A DNA stretch of 64,000 nt from Orobanche coerulescens. Taxonomy: Eukaryota > Streptophyta > Magnoliopsida > Lamiales > Orobanchaceae. A model generated the notes under the pieces. That model did not search any database and was not told the origin of the DNA. It saw only the letters and a list, made by a program, of their open reading frames with translations. Position 1 is the stretch's first letter. The number at the start of each line of letters is the position of its first letter. Below are positions 1-10,423 of the stretch, piece after piece. The DNA is taken from positions 80,782,092-80,846,091 of the forward strand of contig CM065818.1 of NCBI GenBank assembly GCA_033398695.1, given 5' to 3'. A program made the translations under genes and the position numbers.

Positions 1-1735
1 GATCCCCTCGGCATCACCATTCAAGGATACCGAAAAGGCAGTAGTGGTGATGCACTACCTGATCCAGGCAATAAACGACGGATGGAAACCCATACACTGC
101 AGAGCAATCAGCACAAAATCCCACTCAACAGTGTCATAAGCTTTCATAAGGTCAACTTTAAACACACACCGTCTAGGCATCCCCCTCTGCCCATAACCAT
201 GAAGAAGTTCCTGGGCAAGAAGGATATTATCACTAATCCTTCTCCCAGGAATAAAAGCAGTCTGAGCCAGGTCAATCAAGGCATCCAAGCTATCACGCAT
301 ACGGTGAACAATAATTTTCGAAATAGCCTTATATAATAAGTTGCAGCAAGATATCGGTCTAAAATCCGACATGCTCCTAGGCAAGGCTACTTTCGGAACA
401 AGAGAAATGATCGTAGAATTGATCTGCCTGACAAACTTCCCGGTAGCAAAGAAATGAATAATAGCAAACGAAATCTCACCCCCCACAATCGGCCAAGCCC
501 GACGGTAAAAAGCAGCATTAAAACCATCAGGGCCCGGGGCCTTGTCCTTATCAAACTCGAAGAATACAGACCGAACCTCATCGGCAGTCACCGGTCTAAC
601 CATGTGAACCGCATCAGCAGGAGAAAGAGAAGCCGAAATAAAAGGCCTAACCTGGCTGAACGACAAAGGCATAATCCGATTAGAGTAACCCAACAGTCTC
701 TCATAGAACCCAACAACCTCATTCTTAATAAGAGTAGGGTCGGTCAGCTCAGTACCATCCTCCGTATTAAGCCTATAGATACGAGATCTTACTCGCCTGG
801 AAGCAATCCGCCGGAAAAAGAAGGCAGTACACTGATCCCCATCCTTCAGCCAAGCCAACTTGGCACGCTGCCTGAGCGAGGACTGTTCCTGAGCCACAGC
901 AACCGAAAAAACCCACCGACAACATCTCTCCAACAATAAGACCGAATCGTCCAAGGGATGGTCCCTGAGAATACTCTGAGAAGAATAGAGAAATGAAGTA
1001 GCAGCAGCGACATTCAATGCCAAATCCCCTTTCCTCTTCCTCATCGCGCGAAAAACGGGCTTAAGGGCGTCCAACTTACGACAAATCGCATAAAATGGGG
1101 CCCCCACAATATGGTGACGCCAAATGTCCCAAACCGCCGGGAGGAAATCCTCAGAATCAGCCAGGAAATTATCAAATCTGAACATTTTACCTCTGCAACG
1201 AGGCAAACTATCAAGACCCAGAATAAGGGGGCTATGATCAGAGGTCCGCGGCAGATTACAAGAGTAAGTACGATCATCATGATCAATAAACCACTGCGAG
1301 TTACCCAACACCCTATCCAGGCGTTTCCATAAAGAACGAGGAGACGGGCTCTTGTTATGCCAGGAGAACCAAGAGCCAACCATCGGAAGAGTCTCAAAAT
1401 CCGCACGCCTACAAAGCTCTCTGAACTCCACTAGGGGGGATCATCGTCAGAGTGACGAGCATCCCCCCCCCCCCCAAGATCTCACTAGTGTCCAGAACAG
1501 CATTAAAATCACCCATAATGACCCAAGGCTCAGCAGTATGTAGAACCGAGAAATCAGAGAGATACTGCCACAACAACCGCCTCTCAATAAGATCATTAGA
1601 TCCATAAGCAAAGGTAACCAAAAGACAGGAGGAGTCGAGCAATAGAGTAATACGACAATGAATAAATTGCGACTCCATAGCAATAATTTCAACAGACACA
1701 GAACCAGGATCCCAACCAATCCAGATCCTATTCAC
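1..1735 (-). pseudogene. LINE1 ORF2 fragment: AP endonuclease and reverse transcriptase
   Basis: Encodes part of the LINE replication enzyme, which nicks the target DNA and copies the RNA there. The endonuclease part (about 1409-1735) contains GDFNAV. The frame that follows (55-1431) contains FSWHNKSPSPRSLWKRLDRV and the SDHSPL endonuclease motif, then RT landmarks APGPDGFN, DFRPISCCN, QTAFIPGRRISDN and KVDLMKAYDTVEWDF. The two parts are in different frames; the shift lies near a run of 13 C at 1463-1475, which is also a place where sequencing could err. A TAG stop at 55-57 (GAG in the second LINE) interrupts RT. Upstream ORF1 and the downstream RT catalytic motif are absent from the window. 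Confidence 0.85.
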
Positions 1736-1808
1736 AGGCCCACAACCGTAATCAGAGAACCACTTCCAAGAGCCAGAAATAAAAGAAGAAACACGCCCAA
1801 AGTTGTCC
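1..1808 (-). mobile_element. L1-clade LINE fragment (LINE1), inside the C1 5' LTR
   Basis: Non-LTR retrotransposon piece on the minus strand, carrying the end of an endonuclease domain and the first part of a reverse transcriptase. The right boundary is set at about 1808 because sequence from 1809 onward matches the C-family LTR near 10275. The element's 3' end and tail lie off the left edge. It is the same family as the LINE at 52724-58634, with near-identical RT peptides. The 5' end stops inside the endonuclease domain, so this copy is 5'-truncated, as is usual for target-primed reverse transcription. The insertion duplication cannot be checked because the other end is missing. Confidence 0.85.
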
Positions 1809-1919
1809 TGTTCGAATTTTCATTGTCATATTCGATATTACTTCCATAAAATACACTAAAAATACTCTATTAGTAAAAAGCCTTCCGCTATCATACACTT
1901 ACATTTACTCCGACCAATA
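1809..1919 (+). repeat. C1 5' LTR, visible left part
   Basis: Matches the C1 3' LTR at about 10275-10387 with few differences. It is cut on the left by LINE1 and on the right by A1. Bases 1915-1919 are CAATA, the target duplication of A1. Confidence 0.8.
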
Positions 1920-2881
1920 TGATACGAAGCCGAATACTCCAAGCGAAGAAGATGAAGTAAGAATTGACGTAAAACACCTCGATCGCACTACAACCTACTT
2001 AGGCGAGAAAACAGAAACGAGGCACGGAGTTACCTTGATAGTCGAAATTGGAGTAACTTAAACAAAAGACAAATAGCATCTTGGGGAGGGAAAAGGGATC
2101 AAGTGGCAACTAAACAAATAAAAAGATGTTCAGCTTTCTCTTATAAAGCAGCAGGATTCTTGGCAAAAAGGGCGGCTGTCAACAAACAACTTGGAGGCAA
2201 AGACCCAGCTTTTACTTTTGTCAACAAGTGACATAAAGAACCTTTTATTATCCTTTCGTTATTTTAAGGAACAACTTGTAATAGTTTAAGTTATTTTGTC
2301 AGGCCACTTTTGCCTATAAATAGTGGCAGTAGAGTTGTAATGAAGGAGATTATTGAATGTTGAAGAATTGAGAACACTTTGTGTGTTTTTTTTCCTGGTG
2401 AATGCTTTTCATCAAAACTTGGTTTTTATTCGACGCGTTTCGAATACTAATCTGATTGATTCTCAATAGGTCTTGAGGAGAAATCACTTTATCAAATTAT
2501 AGGTTTAATTTGATAAAACATCTGTTTATATCTTGTTTTGATATTCTGTTTATTTTCGATACAGTTGTATACTTGTCCGATAGTTCGCATAAAGTGTCGT
2601 TCGATCCTTCGAACTTATTTCCTGTTTTAACTTTGTTTCCGTCCAAAACGTGCTGTTTCGAGTGTCGCTATTTGGAGGTGGACTGTTTCGAGTCATTTTC
2701 CAGTTGGCCAAATTCACATCCCGTTGTATCGAATTACCGTCTTCATCAATTATCAGTATTGTTGCTGTAGCGAGCGGTTGTCACCAGTTCCCGACAGTTT
2801 CTTGCCGATAGCTTCCGCTCGTCAAAAAAGTCTTCCGCTGTATCGATAGTGAATTCGCATAACTAGTGAGAATTCGTATCA
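1920..2881 (+). repeat. A1 5' LTR
   Basis: Starts TGATACGAAG and ends GAATTCGTATCA; the 9-bp termini are exact inverted repeats. It begins directly after the CAATA duplication and is followed by TAAG and the primer site. It contains the TATA box at 2315-2322. Confidence 0.95.
2315..2322 (+). promoter_or_regulatory. TATA box of the A1 5' LTR
   Basis: TATAAATA followed by GTGGCAGTAGAG. The same box and flanks occur in the other A-family LTRs at 7523-7530, 40062-40069, 59195-59202 and, on the minus strand, 33172-33179 and 38337-38344. Conservation and position in mid-LTR fit a Pol II core promoter. Confidence 0.7.
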
Positions 2882-2885
2882 TAAG

Positions 2886-2897
2886 TGGTATCGGAGC
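2886..2897 (+). other. Primer binding site of A1
   Basis: TGGTATCGGAGC, four bases after the LTR. It matches the 3' end of plant initiator tRNA-Met (TGGTATCAGAGC) except for one A-to-G change that would still pair as a G-U wobble. Confidence 0.85.
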
Positions 2898-2919
2898 AAG
2901 GTTCTTGATCTTTGGCATT

Positions 2920-5900
2920 ATGGATCTCAACGACGCTGATTTCTTGGCAAAACTTCGTGACGCACTGCGTGACGTACCAGAATAACGCGACCAGCGTTGG
3001 CAACCTAGGCGTGGTGACTATGAACGACCCTCACGCCATGTCGAAGAGTTCAAGGTGAACGAGCTTCCAGAGTTCGTTGGAGGGACCGACCCTGAAGTTT
3101 ACCTGGAATGGGAACGAAAAATTGATCGTATGTTCGAATTTAAAGACCTTGACGATGAGAAAAGGTGTAAGTATGCAATTCTCAAGTTGGGGAAAGGAGC
3201 TTCACTTTGGTACGAAGGAGTGAAAACACGAAGAGCTCGTACGGGGAAAGAAAAGATCCGTTCGTGGGATTCGTTAAAAAGAAAACTTCGCAAAAGATAT
3301 GTACCAAAGATCACACCGGTTATCCTTGTACAGGAAGATAGCAGATCTCATGCAAGGAAAGTTAAATGTCAGTGAGTACATTGAGGAGTTTGAGAATCTA
3401 ACCTTAATGGGAGAGATAGAGGAGAATGAGGAACAGAAGATGTTGCGATTCTTGCGGGGCTTAAACCGAAGCATAGCTAACTCGGTGGAACTGTATCCAT
3501 ACGAGGACTTCGATACATTATGTGGGTTATGTCTGAAGTTAGAAGCTCAGAACAGGATGAAGATGTATAAACCTGAGTTTCCAGTCAAATTTGGAAACCC
3601 AAGCGTCGGATCTAGTTCAGCGGTTAAGGCAACTGTACCGACTCCGGTTCCTGTTGCGATTCCTGCTAAGGCGGCTGTACCCTACGTACCGAAGGAGACG
3701 AGTTTGGCTAAAGTGAGATGTTTCAAATGTCAAGGGTTCGGGCATTATCAAAATGCTTGTCCAAACAAACGAGTGGTGACACTCAGGGAAGCTGTCACGA
3801 TCCGAGATGAGTTGTTGATCGAGGAAGAAAGACTGGGTGACGTATTTGATTTCGACATTAAGGACGAAGAAGGAGAAGAATGCGAGACTTACGATGCCCC
3901 AAGCTATGACACGGCTTTAGTTCTGCGAACGCTACAGGCCAAAGTCAGATCGAATGATTCGAACAATAAATCAAATATTTCACACGAAGTGTCAAATTGG
4001 AAAGAAATGGTGCAGTTTGATCGTTGATGGAGGGAGTTGCACCAACGTCGCTTCTAGCGAGATGGTGACTAAACTCGGGCTGACCACTACGGCTCACCCA
4101 AAACCTTACACTTTGCATTGGCTCGATGATGGGAGCAAAATAAGGGTAACTAAACAAGTGAGGATTGGACTAGCCATGGGTTCATATGAAGACAACGTAT
4201 TATGTGATGTACTCCCGATGGATGCATGCCATGTACTGTTGGGGAGACCATGGATGTTTGATAGGGACGTTTTACACCGAGGAAGAAGCAATGAGTACGG
4301 GTTACGGGATAAGGGCAAGAAGATTGTGCTTAAACCAATGTCACCGCAAGCTATTCACTCTATGAGTTCTAGTAGGAGTGAAAACCCAAAACTGGCCATG
4401 TTTGCTAGCGAACGGGAGGTGGAACATGCTATTAATGATGGCAAGTGTGGGTACTTGTTGGTTCTGAAGGAGACACGAAATGGTAACATAGTTGTGCGGA
4501 ACGAAAGGATGGATGCCTTATTACGCGAATTTGCGGATGTTTTTCCCGAAGAATTACCGTCGGGTTTACCACCAATTCGCGGGATTGAACATTAGATCGA
4601 CCTCATACCGGGTGTGTCGTTGCCTAACAAAGCTGCCTATAGATGTAATCTCGAGGAGACGAAGGAATTGCAAAACCAAATCGAGGAACTGATGGATCGT
4701 GGTTATGTTCGAGAAAGCCTAAGCCCTTGTGCGGTTCCGGTATTACTGGTTCCAAAGAAGGACGGATCTTGGAGGATGTGTATTGACAGTCGAGCTGTGA
4801 ACAATATAACCATCAAGTATCGATTTCCGATTCCGAGGCTTGATGACATGTTGGACGAATTACACGGATCAGTGATCTTTTCAAAAGTTGATCTACGAAG
4901 TGGTTATCACCAGATTCGAATGCGAGAAGGAGATGAGTGGAAGACAGCCTTCAAAACTAAACACGGGCTGTATGAATGGACCGTTATGCCGTTCGGTCTT
5001 ACAAATGCACCGAGTACTTTCATGCGCTTGATGAATGAGGTACTTAAGCCATTTTTAGGGAAATTTGTGGTTGTATACTTAGATGATATTTTGATCTACA
5101 ATGATCATTGCAAGAACATTTCGAACACTTGAGGCAAGTCTTGAAACCCTTAGAGACCGTAAGTCGTATGGAAAAAAGGAGAAGTGCTCATTTTTGGTCG
5201 AAAGTATAGTCTTTCTTGGCTATGTTGTTTCAAAGAATGGAGGGTCGGTCGATCAAGCGAAGATCGAAGCAATTAAGTCATGGCCGGTTCCCACTACAGT
5301 GACGGAGGTTAGATCGTTCCATGGACTAGCTTCATTTTACCGAAGATTCATTCGAGACTTCAGTACCATTGCAAGCCCAATAACCGAATGTTTGAAGAAG
5401 GGCACGTTTAATTGGAGCAGGGCTGCTCAGGAGTCATTTGCAAAGTTGAAGGTGAAGTTGTGCGAAGCACCAATCTTAGCATTACCCGATTTTTCGCAAT
5501 CGTTTGAGGTGGAATGTGATGCTAGCGGAGTGGGCATTGGAGCGGTTCTCATTCAGGGAAAGCGACCTATTGCTTATTTTTCCGAGAAGTTAAACGGTGC
5601 TCGTCTGAATTATTGTACCTACGACAAGGAGTTTTATGCGATTGTGAGGGCCCTAGATCATTGGAGTCACTATCTTCTGCCAAACCATTTCAACATACAT
5701 ACGGACCATAAATCCATGAAGTATATAAACGGACAAAACAAGTTAAGTCCTGCATGCGAAGTGGGTGGAATTCTTACAATCATTTCACTTCTCATCGAAG
5801 TATAAGGATGGCAAGAGCAATATTGTGGCAGATGCATTGTCTAGGCGTTATGCGTTACTCGCCACTCTTGATGTTCGTTTGCTAGGGTTCGATACAGTAA

Positions 5901-7269
5901 AGGAGTATTACGAAGGTGATGCGGATTTTGGCGAAACCTTCGCCCGGTGCAAACCAGGCCCGGTGGGAGAATTTTCGATACAGGAGGGCTTTCTTTTTAA
6001 GGGAAATCGTCTTTGTCTACCCAGGCACACGATTCGCGAATTGCTGATTCGAGAGGCTCATGGGGGAGGTTTGGCTGGCCACTTCGGTTCGTCCAAGACA
6101 TTAGAAGTGCTTAAGAAACATTTTTACTGGCCAAGGATGCAGGGGGGTGTTAATAATATAATCAGTAAATGTGTGACGTGCCATATTGCGAAAAGTTCGT
6201 TCAAATCAGGAGTCTACACACCTTTACCGATTCCGGAGAGGCCGTGGGAAGATGTCTCAATGGATTTCATTTTGGCTTTGCCTCGAACCCAACGAGGTAA
6301 GGACGCGATTATGGTGGTCGTCGATCGTTTTTCAAAGATGGCTCATTTTGTTCCTTGTCACAAAACCGATGATGCGAGTAATGTTGCTGACCTGTATTTC
6401 CGAGAGGTAGTGCGATTACATGGAGTTCCGAAAACTATTGTTTCGGACCGAGACTCAAAGTTTCTAAGCTACTTTTGGAACACATTATGGAGGAAGGTGG
6501 GAACCAAGCTTTTGTTTAGTACTTCACATCATCCTCAAACCGACGGACAAACTGAAGTAACGAATCGAACACTGGGGACGCTGTTGCGAGGCTTGGTGAG
6601 CAAGACACAAAAGGACTGGATCTGAAATCGCACATGCGGAGTTTGCTTATAATCGATCTCCTACTCATGCCACCGCACACTCTCCATTTGAAGTAGTTTA
6701 CTGATGAATCCTTACATGCCGCTAGATCTAATTCCACTACCAAGTGACGAATTGGTGCATAAGGATGCGGAGTCAAAACTAAAATCAATGATGAAATTAC
6801 GAGCAGTGCGGGATCGAATCAAGGAAATAAACGAGGCGTATAAAAGGAAGTCGAACAAGCAAAGAAAGCCGAGACTATTCGAGCTTGGAGATTTAGTTTG
6901 GTTATATTTGAGGAAGGAACGATTCCCGAGTAAGCGTAAGAATAAGTTAATGCCACGAGCCGAGGGGCCATTTAAAATAGTTGCGAAGGTGAACGACAAT
7001 GCTTACAAATTAGAACTTCCGGGCGACTATGGAGTGCATGCTACTTTCAACATAGGTGATCTTTCTCCTTATCTTGATGATGACGGGATTGCGGGGTGAG
7101 GACAATTCCTCTTAAAGGGGGAGGGGATGATACGAAGCCGAATACTCCAAGCGAAGACGATGAAGTAAGAATTGACGTAAAACACCTCGATCGCACTACA
7201 ACCTACTTAGGCGAGAAAACAGAAATGAGGCACGGAGTTACCTTGATAGTCGAAATTGGAGTAACTTAA
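2920..7269 (+). pseudogene. A1 gag-pol polyprotein, heavily broken
   Basis: Would encode capsid, protease, RT, RNase H and integrase in one frame. The start is ATG at 2920 (MDLNDADFLAKL). Gag contains ELPEFVGGTDPEVYLEWE and a zinc knuckle CFKCQGFGHYQNAC near 3720-3762. Protease has DGGSCTNVAS near 4024, RT has YLDDILIY near 5080-5100, RNase H has ECDASG and DKEFYA, and integrase has [10 protein letters not shown] near 6530. Damage: a stop at 2983 (Gln codon), frameshifts near 3307, 3950, 5100, 5760 and 6625, and stops near 4593 and 7098. The frame family normally ends at 7267-7269, inside the 3' LTR. It cannot make a working polyprotein. Confidence 0.9.
7114..7127 (+). other. Polypurine tract of A1
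   Basis: AAAGGGGGAGGGGA directly before the 3' LTR; primes plus-strand DNA synthesis. It is within the coding frame of the polyprotein tail in related copies. Confidence 0.9.
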
Positions 7270-8086
7270 ACAAAAGACAAATAGCATCTTGGGGAGGGAA
7301 AAGGGATCAAGTGGCAACTAAACAAATAAAAAGATGTTCAGCTTTCTCTTATAAAGCAGCAGGATTCTTGGCAAAAAGGGCGGCTGTCAACAAACAACTT
7401 GGAGGCAAAGACCCAGCTTTTACTTTTGTCAACAAGTGACATAAAGAACCTTTTATTATCCTTTCGTTATTTTAAGGAACAGGTTGTAATAGTTTAAGTT
7501 ATTTTGTCAGGCCACTTTTGCCTATAAATAGTGGCAGTAGAGTTGTAATGAAGGAGATTATTGAATGTTGAAGAATTGAGAACACTTTGTGTGTTTTTTT
7601 TCCTGGTGAATGCTTTTCATCAAAACTTGGTTTTTATTCGACGCGTTTCGAATACTAATCTGATTGATTCTCAATAGGTCTTGAGGAGAAATCACTTTAT
7701 CAAATTATAGGTCTAATTTGATAAAACATCTGTTTATATCTTGTTTCGATATTCTGTTTATTTTTCGATACAGTTGTATACTTGTCCGATAGTTCGCATA
7801 AAGTGTCGTTCGATCCTTCGAACTTATTTCCTGTTTTAACTTTGTTTCCGTCCAAAACGTCTTTGTTTGAGTGTCATTGTTTGGAGGTGGGTATTTAGTC
7901 ATTTTCCGATTGGCCAAATTCACATTCTTTGTATCGAATTACCGTCTTCATCAATTATCAGTATTGTTGCTGTAGCGAGCGGTTGTCACCAGTTCCCGAC
8001 AGTTTCTTGCCGATAGCTTCCGCTCGTCAAAAAAGTCTTCCGCTGTATCGATAGCGAATTCGCATAACCAGTGAGAATTCGTATCA
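7128..8086 (+). repeat. A1 3' LTR
   Basis: Starts TGATACGAAG after the polypurine tract and ends GAATTCGTATCA before the CAATA duplication. Near 7858-7905 it carries a different sequence block from its 5' partner, resembling the A4 5' LTR instead. The first 142 bases encode the end of the polyprotein. Confidence 0.95.
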
Positions 8087-8091
8087 CAATA

Positions 8092-8122
8092 CGTATCCAC
8101 TCTTCCGGGTGAATTCGTATCA
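8092..8122 (+). repeat. C1 5' LTR, terminal part after A1
   Basis: Completes the LTR interrupted by A1 and ends GAATTCGTATCA, identical in position to the end of the C1 3' LTR at 10423. It is followed by TAAG and the primer site. Confidence 0.85.
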
Positions 8123-8126
8123 TAAG

Positions 8127-8138
8127 TGGTATCGGAGC
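8127..8138 (+). other. Primer binding site of C1
   Basis: TGGTATCGGAGC, four bases after the LTR end; initiator tRNA-Met type with the same A-to-G variant as families A, D and E. Confidence 0.85.
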
Positions 8139-8205
8139 CCAAGGTCATCTCCTTGGGCGATTTCTTCAACGATTTCTTGTGAAGAACTATCTCTTGACTC
8201 TTGTT

Positions 8206-9243
8206 ATGGATTTCTCCGATCTCGATTTCTTGATGAAACTCTGTGACGCACTAAACTGCTTACCGGAGCAACGTATGCAAGCAAGACGCAGAGACGACGC
8301 CAACGATATTGATTTCTTGGCTAAATTTCGCCGCATACCGGAATTTCACGGATATAGTAATCCAGATGCGTGCATAGATTGGCTCCATGCTTGTGAGAAA
8401 CACTCGGAATTCATGGCTGCCCCGATTAACCGCCGCGTTTCGCTGGTGACAGGGCGCCTCCGCGGTAGCGCCGCCTTCTGGTGGCAAAAATTGAAACAGT
8501 CCCGTTCACAACAACGTAAGCCTAAAATCCAAGATTGGCTTAAATTCAAAAAATATTTCAATCGAAGGTTCAAATCCACATCTTACCACCAGTCGTTGTT
8601 TCCCCACCACCAATCCTTCGAAGCCCCTCCACCGACCTTCGATCTAAGGTTTATCCCCATCGAAGAATTTCCAGCAAAGCCATTTTATGATGAAGACGAT
8701 GTCCCTACCACCATTTTCAATGAAGCAGATGAGACAGAGGTTTCAACGACGCAATACAACGAAGAAAGTGAGTTGAGCCATGTTTCCCTAATTGACGAAC
8801 TTGGATCTTACTATTATGAGTATGATCCAATTAGTTGTGTTGGCCAAATTGATCAAAATGGATCAAATTATTTTAATGATGAGGAGCCGGTTAGTGTCAT
8901 GGAAATTGGGCCGGATTATGAAGGGCCACCAGTATTTGATACCGAACCATTTGACGAAGAAGAACCCATAATTGATTCCGTGTTTCCCATTTTTGATGGT
9001 GAACCCGACGTGAAATTATCTGTGCGTCCCATTTCAGATGTCCACTCATGTCATGGTATCGGTATTACCTGGCGGAGTAATTATTATTTTATTAATAATG
9101 ATAGTTATTTTGTTGGTGGTTCTCGAGGGCCCCCCACTACCTATCGTCTCAAGATTTTGGGCCATGTACGCACTGCGGATATTTTCGAAATCAAATACGT
9201 GGAGGTTTTAGCTATTTTATCTGGAAACGACGGGTCCGAATAA
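8206..9243 (+). CDS. C1 Gag-like protein with acidic C-terminal region
   Basis: An uninterrupted ORF of about 345 residues, the only one in C1. I chose ATG 8206 because the peptide MDFSDLDFLMKLCDAL aligns with the Gag starts of C2 and A; an in-frame ATG at 8179 also exists. Residues about 35-130 look like an LTR-element capsid domain (RIPEFHGYSNPDACIDWL, then AAFWWQKL), but of a different type from the capsid of C2. The C-terminal half is very acidic and ends with a segment (TTYRLKILGHVRTADIFEIK) nearly identical to C2. No zinc knuckle or protease motif is seen. The stop is created by the deletion that removed the polypurine tract. Function of the acidic part is unknown; an RNA-packaging Gag role is inferred for the capsid part. 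Confidence 0.75.
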   Translation: MDFSDLDFLMKLCDALNCLPEQRMQARRRDDANDIDFLAKFRRIPEFHGYSNPDACIDWLHACEKHSEFMAAPINRRVSLVTGRLRGSAAFWWQKLKQSRSQQRKPKIQDWLKFKKYFNRRFKSTSYHQSLFPHHQSFEAPPPTFDLRFIPIEEFPAKPFYDEDDVPTTIFNEADETEVSTTQYNEESELSHVSLIDELGSYYYEYDPISCVGQIDQNGSNYFNDEEPVSVMEIGPDYEGPPVFDTEPFDEEEPIIDSVFPIFDGEPDVKLSVRPISDVHSCHGIGITWRSNYYFINNDSYFVGGSRGPPTTYRLKILGHVRTADIFEIKYVEVLAILSGNDGSE

Positions 9244-9351
9244 AGAAAACGAAGCAAGGATCGACGTAAATGGCCTTACAACGCGTCATGCACGTACGAT
9301 GACATTTTTAGGCGAGAAAACGGACACAAGACGTAAAAGGACACGCCCGTG

Positions 9352-9411
9352 TCACAACCTGCCGGAAAATGACACAACCTGCCGAAAAATGTCACAACCT
9401 ACCGGAAAATG
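9352..9411 (+). repeat. Three tandem 20-bp units in the C1 LTR
   Basis: Unit TCACAACCTGCCGGAAAATG repeated three times with one or two changes per unit. It lies just upstream of the 68-bp palindrome array. Confidence 0.9.
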
Positions 9412-9419
9412 CTGAGCAT

Positions 9420-9795
9420 TGCCGACCGAACTCGGTCGTGTCGTCCGACACGGCCCGTGCCGTACTCGTCTGAAAATGCCAAAGTCACTGTCGGCCGAAC
9501 TCGACCGTGTCGTCCGACACGGTCGAGTCTTACTCGTCTAGAACTGCCGAAACGTCTGCCCGTCCAACCTGACCGTGCCAGGCGACACGGTTGAGTCCTA
9601 CTCGCCTAGATATGCCGGAATGTCTGTCGGCCGAACCCGACCGTGCCAAGCGACACGGTCGAGTCCTACTCGCCCAGAAATGCCGGAACACCTATCGGCC
9701 GAACCCGATCGTGCCAGGTGACATGGTCGAGTCCTGCCGATGCCTGTCGACTGCGCCGCGGCCGTGTCTCGGGACACGGTCGAGTCCCTGCCGGT
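9420..9795 (+). repeat. 68-bp tandem array of GC-rich palindromes in C1 U3
   Basis: Six units each centred on an inverted repeat of the form GACCGTGTC, 4 bases, GACACGGTC. The palindromes start near 9434, 9503, 9571, 9639, 9707 and 9760, so the period is 68 bp for the first five. The flanks (GTCGGCCGAAC, GAGTCCTACTCG, TGCCGGAA) repeat too. The TATA box follows about 200 bp downstream. The first unit is almost identical to a unit in the LTR of the unrelated element D near 41830. Confidence 0.9.
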
Positions 9796-9995
9796 AGCCC
9801 CCTTATTTTATACACTTTTGTGTATTTTTGTCTTCTCTTTTCCTTTCTTTACTCTTTTAGGGATTGTGTTCCCATGTTTTGTGATTTATGTTTTTTTTTC
9901 TTATTTTATTTGATTTGTTTTGATTATTCAAAGATTTTGTAATCTTTGAATTATTTTTTTTGTTTGATTCCTTAGTAGACTTAGTCTACATCTAC

Positions 9996-10003
9996 TATAA
10001 GTA
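9996..10003 (+). promoter_or_regulatory. Putative TATA box of the C1 LTR
   Basis: TATAAGTA within CTACTATAAGTAGTC. The C2 LTR has the matching TATAAGTAG on the minus strand near 30475. Placed downstream of the palindrome array. Confidence 0.5.
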
Positions 10004-10423
10004 GTCTTTGATTATCACCTGAAATAGGTAGATCATGATGAATTTGAATGTTGTTGTGAAATAATACACTTTGTATTTCTATCCTTGGTAAATGATTTTT
10101 ACCGAAACTTGATTTTTATTCGACGCATTTTCGAGTATTAATCCGATTGATTCTCAATAGGTCTTGAGAAGAAATCTCTTATCGAATTATAGGTCTAATT
10201 CGATAAACCTTTGTTCTTGTTCGGTCGAATCACTTTGGTCGATATTATCACTTTTTTTCCGATATTACTTCCATTTTCATTTGTTCGAATTTTCATTGTC
10301 ATATTCGATATTACTTCTATAAAATACACTAAAAACACCCTATTAGTAAAAAGCCTTCCGCTATTATACACTTACATTTACTCCGACCGATACGTATCCA
10401 CTCTTCCGGGCGAATTCGTATCA

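Larger units (their letters stand above)
1920..8086 (+). mobile_element. Full-length CRM-like Ty3/gypsy element A1
   Basis: Complete element with two LTRs of about 960 bp that start TGATACGAA and end TTCGTATCA, a primer site, a polypurine tract and a decayed gag-pol. The 5-bp target duplication CAATA is seen at 1915-1919 and 8087-8091, which fixes both ends. It sits in the C1 5' LTR, about 30 bp from that LTR's end. Its two LTRs differ at roughly 20 places plus a short mosaic stretch, so it is not a very recent insertion or has exchanged sequence with other copies. Confidence 0.95.
1809..10423 (+). mobile_element. Non-autonomous CRM-like LTR retrotransposon C1 (5' end off window)
   Basis: Plus-strand element assembled from 5' LTR remnants (1809-1919 and 8092-8122), a primer binding site (8127-8138), one gag-like ORF (8206-9243) and a damaged 3' LTR ending at 10423. 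The LTR pieces are recognised because 1809-1919 continued by 8092-8122 matches 10275-10423. It is interrupted by A1 (1920-8086) and by LINE1. The internal region is only about 1.1 kb and has no protease, RT, RNase H or integrase, so it must rely on other elements. It appears to have inserted into the minus-strand pol fragment F, which resumes at 10424; the 5-bp duplication cannot be checked. Confidence 0.8.
9244..10423 (+). repeat. C1 3' LTR, start deleted
   Basis: The right end GAATTCGTATCA is intact. At the left, comparison with C2 shows that roughly 65 bp are missing, including the polypurine tract and the TGATACGG LTR start. The LTR includes a 20-bp triplicate, a 68-bp palindrome array and a TATA box. 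The coding tail motif (RIDV, FLGEKTDTRR) can still be read past the stop. Confidence 0.8.

Noticed and set aside
9420..9795. Abscisic-acid response elements (ACGTGTC) in the palindromes
   Set aside because: The units read CCGTGTC or TCGTGTC rather than ACGTGTC, so a specific ABRE claim is not supported.
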